This document shows, piece after piece, positions 25,287-33,842 of a stretch of 47,905 nucleotides of DNA. This DNA is from an uncultured Verrucomicrobiota bacterium (GTDB lineage: Bacteria > Verrucomicrobiota > Verrucomicrobiia > Limisphaerales > UBA1319), in contig CAIMWS010000293.1 in the NCBI GenBank assembly GCA_903845125.1, positions 1-47,905 of the forward strand, in the 5' to 3' direction. Numbering within the stretch: the first letter of the stretch is position 1; every line of letters begins with the position of its first letter. The position numbers and the translations under genes are program-made. The notes under the pieces are model-generated. The model saw only the letters and a list, made by a program, of their open reading frames with translations, ran no database searches and was not told the origin of the DNA.

Positions 25287-27605
25287 TTAGGGCATCCCGC
25301 GGACCCGGTAATATTTTGGCCGGGGTGAGGGATCCACGGGCAGCCGCACTGGAAGCGGGGTGACGGCCAGCGTGAGGGTTTGCAGCGGCGACCAGCCCGC
25401 CAAATCGGCGGAAACCTGGATTTCATAGCGCTGGTTGATGACCCCCTCCAGCCAAAATTCAAACTGCCCGTCCGCGGCGAGCCTGGGTGACACCAATCGG
25501 GCCGCGGTTGCCGCCGGGGCGGCCACAAATAAAGTGAGGCTTTGCGGCGGCACGGCATTGCTGAGCGAACCGCCGGAGATTGGCACATCGGTGAGCTGGC
25601 GGATGGTGTCATTGGCGGCCAGTTGCCACACTTGCGCCGAGGCTTGAACCGGGAAATGGGTGATGGCTATCTGCACCAGCCCGGTCTCCTGCAGTTGCTT
25701 GTTGACCACCATTATTGTGAGCGCTCCATCCGCCCCGCGGATCGCCGCGAAGGCGGATAGCCGGTCCGGATCCGGGACCGCGGCGGCTATGCTCGTTTCC
25801 CCAAAGGCGTTGTTGCGCCCGTCGTAATTGCGGTAAATCTGGAAAGCCCGGGCCGCCGGGGAGCCGGTGGGGGGCGCGGTCCAGCGCGTGGCGAGGTCCA
25901 GGCCCTCCCGCCCGAAAAGGCCCAGGAGATCGGCTTGGGCGGTGGCCCCATTGGGATGCCTTTCGGCGCCCCAGTTGTATTCCGTGATCCCGATTTTCGT
26001 TCCGGGGTAATAGGCATCCACCCATTGGCGGATCCGGGGGATTAAATTCACCTTCGCGCTGATCCAGCTTTCATCGACGTACGCGGGATCCCACAGGGAG
26101 CGGGTGCTGCGGTTGCGCCGCAGTTGCATGCTGGGGGATGTGTCATCCGGGAATTCGCCCCCTTGGGGATAATAATGAACGGTGAAATAATCCAGGCGCC
26201 GGATCCCGTCCTGCGCGTCCCGCTGGCGGGCCTGGTCAAGGAACCAAGGCAGGTAATCCCAGCCGCCGTGCCGTGCCCGGTCCGGGAATTGCGACCAGCC
26301 GTTGGTGGCTCCCGCCTGCTGGTCCGCCCCGCTGTACAAATACCCGCTCCAGCCCCACTCTTCCGGGGCTCCCACGCGGGCGCCCGGATCCACGTTTTTG
26401 ACCATCGTGGAATACTCGAGGAAGCGGTCGCGCACCTCCTCCATGGCGGCGCCGGCGGGATGCACATCCCGGTGCGTGGCATGCCACAAGCTGGGTTCGT
26501 TGTCCATGAGGTAGAGCCGTGCTCCGGCGCCGGCTGCCGTTCCCCAGCGATTGGTGAGGTGCTGGATCCAACCGCTCTGGAAACCGGCGTCCGCCGCCAC
26601 ATTGGCATCCGTGGGATCATTCCAGGTAATGGGCAGGTTGTCGCTTTGGCGGACGCCGTTGCCGGCATCCGGGAACCATTGCGCATCGCGGCCGGTTTGC
26701 GCCCCATACTTCCGGATGCTGTAGCTCGCCAGGCCGGCCCGGTTCGCTCCGAGCCGGGCCACCCAGCCCACCATGGGGATGGTCAGGATGGGGGAAGCGC
26801 CACCGGCCAGCGAGGCCGCCACGAACTGGTCGGCATCGGCGCCCGCGGTCGCCGCCTCATCGGCGAGGCTTTCGAAATACCAGTCCGCCCCGCGGTTATG
26901 GGCGTTGATCTGCCAGTTGTAGCGCGATTCCGCGTTGCCGCCCGACCGGTTCACCGGGCAGTTCCATTCGGCCAGTTGATTGGAGGTGCCAAAGCTGACG
27001 CCATAGATCAGCTCGCTGATCGGCCGTCGGTTGCGGGCCGCATCCACCTCGATCACCATGGGGCTTGAATTGGTTGCCGGTGGGGTGGGGGCCGCCAACA
27101 ACACCAGGTCATCCAGGTAAAACGTGGCTTGCGGCCGGCCCGCCCGGTCCTGGATCCAGAACCCGTCGAAATTCGGCTGGTCCGCCACCCCCAAATCGGC
27201 CAAGGATAGGGTGACCTGCCGCCAGGTGTTCGCCTGCAGCGTGGCGAGGGCCACCCCCGGCCGGGCCTGGCCGGACAGCAGGGCCTGTACTTGCAATTGC
27301 TGACCTCCAGCGGCGCCGCCATGGATCCAAAAAGAGAGCTGGGCGTAAGCGGAAGTGTCCAGCGCGCCGTGGTGCAAATAGATGGCTTCCCAGGCGTTTC
27401 CGATCGTCACCCGGATGGCTTTGCCGCCCCCGTGGACCACGCTGGTGTTCTCGAAATCAATGGTGGTCCAACCCCAGCTTTGCCAGCCATTCAGCAGCGC
27501 ATCGGAATAAATGGGTGCATCGGTGTCAGCCCCGTGAAGCGTTCCCGTCAGCCAGCCGCAGCCGCCCAAAAGCAGGCCGGTAATAAATGCCCTGATGTTT
27601 TTCAT
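25287..27605 (-). CDS. Secreted GH44 endoglucanase/xyloglucanase
   Basis: A 772-residue secreted glycoside hydrolase. After a signal peptide (RAFITGLLLGGCGWL, ending near LHGAD) comes a beta-sandwich of about 160 residues like a CBM11/CBM4-type carbohydrate module (WTTIDFENTS, AIRVTIGNAWEAIYLHH, ATFYLDDLVLLA). The GH44 barrel starts at about residue 185: GGNAESRYNWQINAHNRGAD, then LMDNEPSLWHATHRDVHP with the acid/base Glu370, and IGITEYNWGAERH with the nucleophile Glu542. A C-terminal beta domain and a tail ending YYRVRG follow; the tail resembles those of the LamG and CotH proteins. GH44 enzymes cut beta-1,4-glucans, often with xyloglucan preference. I start at the ATG at 27605 because the signal peptide begins there. 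It follows a GH29 fucosidase gene. Confidence 0.9.
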   Translation of the reverse strand: MKNIRAFITGLLLGGCGWLTGTLHGADTDAPIYSDALLNGWQSWGWTTIDFENTSVVHGGGKAIRVTIGNAWEAIYLHHGALDTSAYAQLSFWIHGGAAGGQQLQVQALLSGQARPGVALATLQANTWRQVTLSLADLGVADQPNFDGFWIQDRAGRPQATFYLDDLVLLAAPTPPATNSSPMVIEVDAARNRRPISELIYGVSFGTSNQLAEWNCPVNRSGGNAESRYNWQINAHNRGADWYFESLADEAATAGADADQFVAASLAGGASPILTIPMVGWVARLGANRAGLASYSIRKYGAQTGRDAQWFPDAGNGVRQSDNLPITWNDPTDANVAADAGFQSGWIQHLTNRWGTAAGAGARLYLMDNEPSLWHATHRDVHPAGAAMEEVRDRFLEYSTMVKNVDPGARVGAPEEWGWSGYLYSGADQQAGATNGWSQFPDRARHGGWDYLPWFLDQARQRDAQDGIRRLDYFTVHYYPQGGEFPDDTSPSMQLRRNRSTRSLWDPAYVDESWISAKVNLIPRIRQWVDAYYPGTKIGITEYNWGAERHPNGATAQADLLGLFGREGLDLATRWTAPPTGSPAARAFQIYRNYDGRNNAFGETSIAAAVPDPDRLSAFAAIRGADGALTIMVVNKQLQETGLVQIAITHFPVQASAQVWQLAANDTIRQLTDVPISGGSLSNAVPPQSLTLFVAAPAATAARLVSPRLAADGQFEFWLEGVINQRYEIQVSADLAGWSPLQTLTLAVTPLPVRLPVDPSPRPKYYRVRGMP

Positions 27606-27760
27606 GCCTGCCCAAGGTATTTGCATAAGCGGCCTTGCGCAATAGGCACAGTCGGGAAGGGGATCTGCCACCCATCAGGCCGGAGACCGGGGCGGTTCAC
27701 ACAGCTGAGGCGGTGGGGCGGGGTAAAAGCCCGGCGGAGTGGTCAGCAGGATCAGCTGGG

Positions 27761-27783
27761 ATGGGCGGCCGCCGGCCGCCCAT
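27761..27783 (-). terminator. Very stable hairpin between GH29 and GH44 genes
   Basis: ATGGGCGGCC (27761-27770) and GGCCGCCCAT (27774-27783) form a perfect 10-bp stem with a 3-base loop, extended by a GGG/CCC pair. It lies 16 bases past the GH29 stop. There is no U tract, so it may stabilise the GH29 mRNA end rather than terminate. The rest of 27606-27760 shows nothing recognisable. Confidence 0.45.
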
Positions 27784-27798
27784 TCCCATGGCCGTGCT

Positions 27799-29559
27799 TT
27801 ACTTCAGGATTTCCCATTCGTCGATGGTCGGGCCATCCGTGGCTTCCAGCACGTTCAAGCGCACCACCCGGGCGGTGACCGCTTCGAATCGTTTCGTGAA
27901 ATCCGGCCCCATCGTGGTTCCCGCGAAGATCGTTTTCCATTCCCCGCCTTCCTTGAACTGCAGGTTGAAGCGCTGGATGCGGTTTCCGCCTTCAGCCCAT
28001 TCGCGGATTGCCATGCGGGTGAAGGTCACGTTTTTGCCCAAGTCCAATTCCAGCCAGGCTTCGTGCGTGCCGCCATCGGTGGCCCAGCGGGTTTCCGTTT
28101 CGCCGTCCACCGCTTTGCCGGCGTCATATTCGCTCATGTTCTGGTATACATTGGACGCCTTGGCCTTGGCTCCGGAGGAGAGGGAGGAAGTGGACGATCC
28201 GACCTTGGCCGGGGCTAATTGAATGGCGGGACGATCCAATTCCAGCATCACGATGGTATCGATGGGATCCTGGAAAGCGGGCGGCATGCGCACGGTCAAA
28301 CCCTCCTCGTTTTGCTGGAAGTCGGTTTCCACGCTCTGCAGCAGCGGCAGTGGGGTGTCGGCTTGGCGGAGGCTTTCCTGAATGGGGGCCTTGTGGTCCA
28401 GCCGCCGGGCTGATCGGACGCGCGCGGCAATGGCGGGCAGCTCCAGCGCATCCTGGTTCCCCTTTTCCCACTGGAAAACGTGGAGGAAAATCCGGTTGCC
28501 TATGCGGGTGCTGGCCCCCCATTTGCCGGGCTTGAACGGGCCGCCGCGGGTGCCGTAGATGGTCACGCCATAATTTTTCAACCAGGCCCCCATTTCCTTG
28601 AGCCGCTGCACCTGTCGTGGCTCGATGCGCCCATCCGGCATGGGCCCCACGTTGAACAGCAGGTTGCCATTCCCGCCCGCCGTCTGGATCAAGGTCCGCA
28701 AACATTGCGACAACGATTTCAGGTTGTCATTGGGCTTCCAGGACCACTGCTGGCAGATGGTCATGCAGGTTTCCCACGGACGGTCCATGTTGAATCCTCC
28801 GACGGTCTGTTCCGGGGTGTCGAAATCGGCTGGCGTGCCCCCCACCCGGTTGTTGATGAGGATGTCCGGCTGCAGTGAGCGGACCAGGTTGGCGGTCGGG
28901 ATGCCGCGGTCCGGACCGGTTTGCTGCGGCACGTCGAACCACATGTACAGTAGCGGCCCATAATTTTTGATCAGCTCGGTCACCTGGGCGCGCAGATATT
29001 CGGTGTAGCGGTCCATGTTGGGATGGGGCTTGGGCACCGACCCGCCAGGGCTGCCCAGCGGGAAATCCGGGTGATGCCAATCGCAGACCGAATGATAGGT
29101 GCCAAAAGCCATGCCCGCCTGTTTGCAGGCGTCCGCCAGCTCCTTGACCACATCCCGCCCGAACGGCGAGTTCATGATGTTGTAATCGGTTTGCTTTGTG
29201 TCCCACAGGCAGAAGCCATCATGGTGCTTGGTGGTCAGCACCATGTATTTAAAGCCCGCATCCCGGGCGGTCTGCACCCATTCCGCGGCGTTGAAATTAG
29301 TGGGATTGAATTGTTTATACAGGTTGTCGTAAACCGCGATGGGCGTCTGGGCGCCCCGCGACCAGCCAATCTCGTGCCCGGTGATGCTCACCGGCCCCCA
29401 ATGGATGAACATCCCGAAGCGCATGTCCTGCCACCTTTGGAGCGCGGCCGGGGAGGCCGGGACCAGTTTGGGCAATTCCGCCGCGCTCGCGGTGTTCAGC
29501 CCGGCGCCCAGCAGCAGGCTTCCGGCCAGCCAATTCATCATGCGGGTTTTGTTTTTCAT
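27799..29559 (-). CDS. Secreted GH29 alpha-L-fucosidase with C-terminal F5/8C module
   Basis: A 586-residue exported fucosidase. After the signal peptide (MMNWLAGSLLLGAGLNTASA) the GH29 barrel opens with MRFGMFIHWGPVS and continues with TTKHHDGFCLWDTK and TYHSVCDWHHPDF. The nucleophile is Asp209 in LLYMWFDVPQ. NGNLLFNVGPMPDG is a late GH29 signature. Residues from about 455 form a discoidin/F5/8C (CBM32-like) domain (DAGKAVDGETETRWATDGG, WLELDLGK, RFNLQFKEGGEWKTIF). It removes alpha-L-fucose from glycans. It sits directly upstream of the GH44 gene, which fits a fucosylated xyloglucan target. Confidence 0.94.
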   Translation of the reverse strand: MKNKTRMMNWLAGSLLLGAGLNTASAAELPKLVPASPAALQRWQDMRFGMFIHWGPVSITGHEIGWSRGAQTPIAVYDNLYKQFNPTNFNAAEWVQTARDAGFKYMVLTTKHHDGFCLWDTKQTDYNIMNSPFGRDVVKELADACKQAGMAFGTYHSVCDWHHPDFPLGSPGGSVPKPHPNMDRYTEYLRAQVTELIKNYGPLLYMWFDVPQQTGPDRGIPTANLVRSLQPDILINNRVGGTPADFDTPEQTVGGFNMDRPWETCMTICQQWSWKPNDNLKSLSQCLRTLIQTAGGNGNLLFNVGPMPDGRIEPRQVQRLKEMGAWLKNYGVTIYGTRGGPFKPGKWGASTRIGNRIFLHVFQWEKGNQDALELPAIAARVRSARRLDHKAPIQESLRQADTPLPLLQSVETDFQQNEEGLTVRMPPAFQDPIDTIVMLELDRPAIQLAPAKVGSSTSSLSSGAKAKASNVYQNMSEYDAGKAVDGETETRWATDGGTHEAWLELDLGKNVTFTRMAIREWAEGGNRIQRFNLQFKEGGEWKTIFAGTTMGPDFTKRFEAVTARVVRLNVLEATDGPTIDEWEILK

Positions 29560-29629
29560 ATCGCCTCTTCTTTCGTTGGTTTTCCCACAACCTGCCTCCT
29601 CACCAGCCTTCCGTCCAGTAAGTTCACCA

Positions 29630-29661
29630 AGCCCGGCGGGCCGGTGCTGCCCGGCCGGGCT
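29630..29661 (-). terminator. GC-rich hairpin between the HzsA-like and GH29 genes
   Basis: AGCCCGGC (29630-29637) pairs perfectly with GCCGGGCT (29654-29661), with a further CGGGC/GCCCG pair inside. It follows the stop of the HzsA-like gene by about 30 bases. There is no U tract. Confidence 0.35.
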
Positions 29662-29692
29662 GCGCAGTCAGGTTGGGTTGCCATGCCGCGGC

Positions 29693-32600
29693 TTAGAGCG
29701 TCGGCTTCGTTTTGCAGGTGTCGGACACTTCCGCGGCCGCCAGCGGGCGGTGGTAAATTTTCACCCCGGCCATGCGCCCATGGACCTGGAAATTGGCGCT
29801 GGGATCAGCGCTGTATTGGCCGATGTGCAGATCCCCGGGCCAGGGATCCGTTTTGACGGTTCCCGTGGCCTCGGCCACTTGCACCCCATCCTCGAACAGC
29901 CGCAGGGTTTTACCGTCAAAGGAGCCGGCCAGGTGGGTCCACCGGCCGACGGCCGGCTGGCCACCATCGCAGTCCACGCCTCCCACATGCCAGCGCCAGT
30001 GTTTATCCAAGGCCTGCAAAAACCAGCCCGTCTGCCGCCACTCCCCGCAGCTGACCACCACCGCGGATTTTCCGGGCTCGTCCAGCCAGACCCAGCATTC
30101 CACGGACAGGGGCTGCCCCATCCCGAATTCCTCCCGGTGGGGGAAGGTGAAATAGCCCCCTTCCTTGAATTCCAGCACCTGGTTGGTGATGGCCGCCTTG
30201 CCGCATTTCAGGCCGGCCAGTTTTTCCCCGTCATACAAACGCCCTTGAATTTCCGGTCCGGGGATGGCCTCGAACACCGGCTGCTTCACCTGGCGGGCGG
30301 AGGTGATCGCGGGTTCGGCCGCCTCGCCTTCCACCCCGCGTGGGCTCACGGTGTGGATGAGGTAGCGGTAAGGCGTTTCCGATGCCAATCCGTAGTCGGT
30401 GTAGGAGGTGAGCCGGATCGGCTTGGGGGTGAGTTTCTTCAGGTCGTTCGTGCCGGCCGGGGTGCGGTAAATGACATAACTTGCCTGCCGGTCGGCTGGT
30501 GCTTCCCAGCCCAGCCGGATGGAATAGGATGCGGGCGTGGCCCGCACGGCCACCGGGGCTGGCGGCGGGGCGGGCAGCCTTACTAGCACGCTGGCGAACG
30601 CCGGCTCACTGCGCCGGGTGCCGGCCACCAGCACCAGCGCATAATGCTGGCGCCCTTCGGGGGCCGACTTGTCCACATAATCGCCCCGCTCAGTCTGCGT
30701 CAGCAGCGTTTCGGGCACCGGTATGAAATCGGCCTGGCTGGAACGATGCAATTCCACCTGGAGGCCGATGGTCCGGGCGGACCGTTCCCAGGCCAGGCGC
30801 ACCAGCCCGTCCGGGTCGCATTCCGCGCGCAGCAGGGGGGCCTTCGCCGGCAGCGGTGGCGGGTTGAATTCCCGGCAGGCGCCCGCAATGACTTCGGCGC
30901 CGGGCATATCCACCCGCGGCGCGGACAGGGCCTGGTCCCGCCCCTTGCGGATGATGGCCAGCATCTTTTGGTAGCGGGCATCCTCGGTGCTGGCAAAGGG
31001 GGTGGCCGGGCTTCCGTCGTGGGGCCGCGGCGTCAGCGGTTGGCGCGCGAATTTATCCACCGGCTGGATGGCATGCGCGTAGCCGTCGCGCAGGAGCAGG
31101 ATGCGCTGCTGTTTGGAATTCACTTTGCGGTCGCGGCACAGGCCCAGGCCAAAGCCGGCGGCCCCTTTGGCCAGCGGGGCCCGCAGGATGCGGCTGAGCT
31201 CGGGCCGCTGGAGGTTGAACCAATCGCTCTCAAAGTAGGCGAGCTTGTTGGTCTCCCCGTGGCAATTCACGCAGCCGGCCGCCTGCATCTCGGCGGTGAG
31301 GCCTTGCTTCACCGTTTTCCATTCCTTGGTGGCGCAGCCGTCTTCGGTGTAGTCCCAGCTGCCGTAGTAAAGGCCGTTGCTGTCGATCCAGGCCAGCAGC
31401 AAATCGCGCTCGGTGCGGCTCAGTCCGGGGATGCGCCCGCCGTGGCCTTCGACCAGCAGCGCCGCCAGGGGCGCCGCGCCCGAGCCGTGGCTGCGGGGGC
31501 CGAAGATCTGCGAGGACCAGTAGGCCGTGCCGTTCATGCAGTCGATCCCGGATATCCAGTAGGCCACCAGCTGGGTTTCGCGGCGGCTGACCAGGTTTTC
31601 GTAGCTGATATTGAAGTGTTCCGTCCAGCCGCCCGTGAGGTCCAAGCCACCGGCCAGGTCCTTCTCCCCGCCGTGGCAGCCGGCGCAGTTCCGGTCGAGG
31701 ACCGGCTGCACCATGCTGGGGTAATCCAGGAACCCGCTGCCCCAGGTTTCCGGGTGGGGCTGGGCCGGGGACTTGCTGAGGATGGCGGCGGCGGCCGAAG
31801 TTGCGGCCGGCGGGTTGGCTCCCGCCACCACCGGGAGTTGCGGCGACCGCGACTTGTGCTCGTGGCAGCCAATGCAGGAGCGGGTGACGCCCGGGGCCGC
31901 CTGCACAAAGGTGCGCATGCTCTGCACCAGCCGGCCATCGCCATCCAGGGCCTGCAGGTAGAGCGCCCGGCCCGAGGGCGCCTCAAAGTAGGCCGAGCCA
32001 TGCTCATCCACCGGCACCACTCCCAGGTAGTTTTTCACGCTGAACGCCAGCGCGGCGCTGACGAGGAAGGTCTGGTTGAAGGGGTTGCCACCGGGGCTCT
32101 TCGGGCTGACCCGCGAGGTTTCCTCGATCAAACGGAGCCATTTTACTTCGCCGGGTTTCACCCCGGGCAGCCCCTGGTAAATATCCTGCACAAAGAAGCG
32201 CCCGCTTTTGGCGGAGGAATCCGTGATGGTTTGCAACGTGGCAGGAACCGGGCGCGATTTCACCAGCATGGGCGAATGCAGGCAAATGCCAGGGTCGGCC
32301 AGCAAGATGCTGCGATGCCCGGCCCGGTCCATCATCTGGATCACATTCCGTTGGAATCCGGCCGGCCGGCCGCTGTAAAGGATCAACTGGTCTGAGAGCG
32401 GCCACGGCTCGCACGATTCACCCTTGTCATAAGTGGGATCCTCGGGATGTTCCAGGTTGGCGATCGCATTGGTCCCGTTTTTGCCCAGGCGGGGATCGAT
32501 CAGCGCAATGCTGCCGCGCGGCGGGGCGTTGTGCTTGGCGAAGGTGCCGATGATCAGGTGTGAGTTGGGGACCGGCCGGGCGTCCAGGATCGCCTCCGGC

Positions 32601-33640
32601 AGGACCATGTTATTGGCGTAAAGTGCCGTTTCCTCGGTGCCATCGGGATGCACGGTCCAGAGCGATTGGATGGTCAGGGCGTTCTTATCGACGTATTCCC
32701 ACCGGCCGAACAGGATCCGCCCATCCGGCAGGATGCTGGGATCGAATTCGTTCACGTTGTTGACGGATATCGGATGCAGGTCCGAGCCATCGGCATTCAT
32801 CACGTGGAGGATGCTGACCCCTTCATTGGCGCACGGGACCAAGCCGCTGGGCCGGGTGGAGAGCAGCACAATCCGCCCATCGGGCAGGTAGGCCGGCGCC
32901 AGGTCGTGCTGGCCTTTGTTCACCCCCTTGTAATTGACGCACGAGGGGGTGGGGTCCGTCAGCCGGCGCAGGCCCTGGCCGTCGATGCCGATCTCATAGA
33001 TGCAGGTGCTGCCTTCCGCGCTGTCCTTGTAACAAAACAGCAGCTTGGTGGCATCCCACGAAAGTTCCGGGTGCGTATAGACGCCGTTGCCCAGGGTTCC
33101 CTGAGTCGTGCCGTCGATGACCGTGCGGATCTTCCACTCGGCTCGTGGCGCCCGGGGGTTCTCCAGCACGTAAATGCCTCCCCCGCCGGGCGGCCACTTG
33201 TAATAGGTGTCATAGATGTGGATGCCCGTGTAGGAATGCCGCTTCACGAAGAGCAGTGGCGCGTCCAGGTTCTGGATCATCGCCCGCTCCGCCTTGGCCA
33301 GTTCCCGGAGCTGGGGAAGTACGTGGTTTTTTACCAGTTGTCTGCCCAGGACCAGGCGCGCATCCTGGGCCAAACCCGCCTGGAGCTGCAGGTGGCGGAC
33401 AGGGAATGCCACCCGCCATGCCGCCCGGCCCACGCCCGTTGGCCAGGTTTTAGCCCACAGCTTGGATAAAGCCGGGGTTTGCGCCTGGGCTGGCTCGCCA
33501 GCCTTGGGCAACGGTTGCGCATTCGGGTTCGTGGCGGATTCGGAGGCGCACAGGACGGTGGCCGCTAGAACCAGGAGGATCGGTCCCAGCCGGCACGCTC
33601 TATGCACCACGGATAGGGTCGGTTGCGTGGTTGACTTCAT
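29693..33640 (-). CDS. HzsA-related triple-haem secreted protein with FN3 and LamG domains
   Basis: A 1315-residue exported protein. A signal peptide (GPILLVLAATVLCASES) is followed to about residue 560 by a beta-propeller region resembling the middle domain of hydrazine synthase alpha (PD40/TolB-like blades such as THPELSWDATKLLFCYKD, DLAPAYLPDGRIVLLSTRP, FDPSILPDGRILFGRWEY). Three covalent haem sites follow: CIGCH (Cys589), CAGCH (Cys652) and CVNCH (Cys790). Next are an FN3-like module (about 1010-1100) and a C-terminal LamG_3 domain (LSVECWVWLDEPG, RWTHLAGSFDGKTLRLFEDG). Such proteins are common in Planctomycetes and Verrucomicrobia without anammox; hzsB and hzsC partners are absent here. 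An outer-surface electron-transfer or substrate-binding role is my inference. The ATG at 33640 begins the signal peptide; one at 33649 is also in frame. Confidence 0.78.
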   Translation of the reverse strand: MKSTTQPTLSVVHRACRLGPILLVLAATVLCASESATNPNAQPLPKAGEPAQAQTPALSKLWAKTWPTGVGRAAWRVAFPVRHLQLQAGLAQDARLVLGRQLVKNHVLPQLRELAKAERAMIQNLDAPLLFVKRHSYTGIHIYDTYYKWPPGGGGIYVLENPRAPRAEWKIRTVIDGTTQGTLGNGVYTHPELSWDATKLLFCYKDSAEGSTCIYEIGIDGQGLRRLTDPTPSCVNYKGVNKGQHDLAPAYLPDGRIVLLSTRPSGLVPCANEGVSILHVMNADGSDLHPISVNNVNEFDPSILPDGRILFGRWEYVDKNALTIQSLWTVHPDGTEETALYANNMVLPEAILDARPVPNSHLIIGTFAKHNAPPRGSIALIDPRLGKNGTNAIANLEHPEDPTYDKGESCEPWPLSDQLILYSGRPAGFQRNVIQMMDRAGHRSILLADPGICLHSPMLVKSRPVPATLQTITDSSAKSGRFFVQDIYQGLPGVKPGEVKWLRLIEETSRVSPKSPGGNPFNQTFLVSAALAFSVKNYLGVVPVDEHGSAYFEAPSGRALYLQALDGDGRLVQSMRTFVQAAPGVTRSCIGCHEHKSRSPQLPVVAGANPPAATSAAAAILSKSPAQPHPETWGSGFLDYPSMVQPVLDRNCAGCHGGEKDLAGGLDLTGGWTEHFNISYENLVSRRETQLVAYWISGIDCMNGTAYWSSQIFGPRSHGSGAAPLAALLVEGHGGRIPGLSRTERDLLLAWIDSNGLYYGSWDYTEDGCATKEWKTVKQGLTAEMQAAGCVNCHGETNKLAYFESDWFNLQRPELSRILRAPLAKGAAGFGLGLCRDRKVNSKQQRILLLRDGYAHAIQPVDKFARQPLTPRPHDGSPATPFASTEDARYQKMLAIIRKGRDQALSAPRVDMPGAEVIAGACREFNPPPLPAKAPLLRAECDPDGLVRLAWERSARTIGLQVELHRSSQADFIPVPETLLTQTERGDYVDKSAPEGRQHYALVLVAGTRRSEPAFASVLVRLPAPPPAPVAVRATPASYSIRLGWEAPADRQASYVIYRTPAGTNDLKKLTPKPIRLTSYTDYGLASETPYRYLIHTVSPRGVEGEAAEPAITSARQVKQPVFEAIPGPEIQGRLYDGEKLAGLKCGKAAITNQVLEFKEGGYFTFPHREEFGMGQPLSVECWVWLDEPGKSAVVVSCGEWRQTGWFLQALDKHWRWHVGGVDCDGGQPAVGRWTHLAGSFDGKTLRLFEDGVQVAEATGTVKTDPWPGDLHIGQYSADPSANFQVHGRMAGVKIYHRPLAAAEVSDTCKTKPTL

Positions 33641-33842
33641 GGGGTCCATTCTATTCAGAATCAACCGCCCTCGGCCAGCCTTCTTTGCGGGGGATCCCCA
33701 AGTTTTTCTAGCCGGTGGCAAAAGTTATCCGGAAGGGTTGGGGGGAGACCCAGCCTGTTCGTAGGGCTGATCTCGCTGCCATCAATGCCCGGCTCCCCTG
33801 TCTCCGGCCAATGAGCACCGACCGGAGCCGCCAGGCAAAGGG

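Noticed and set aside
30644-32395. 583-codon + strand frame opposite the HzsA-like gene
   Set aside because: The minus strand has CXXCH motifs, propeller blades and a LamG end; the + frame has none.
29693-33640. Evidence for anammox (hydrazine synthase)
   Set aside because: Only the middle region is HzsA-like, the protein is much longer, and no hzsB/hzsC or hydrazine dehydrogenase is near. Such relatives are common in non-anammox PVC bacteria.
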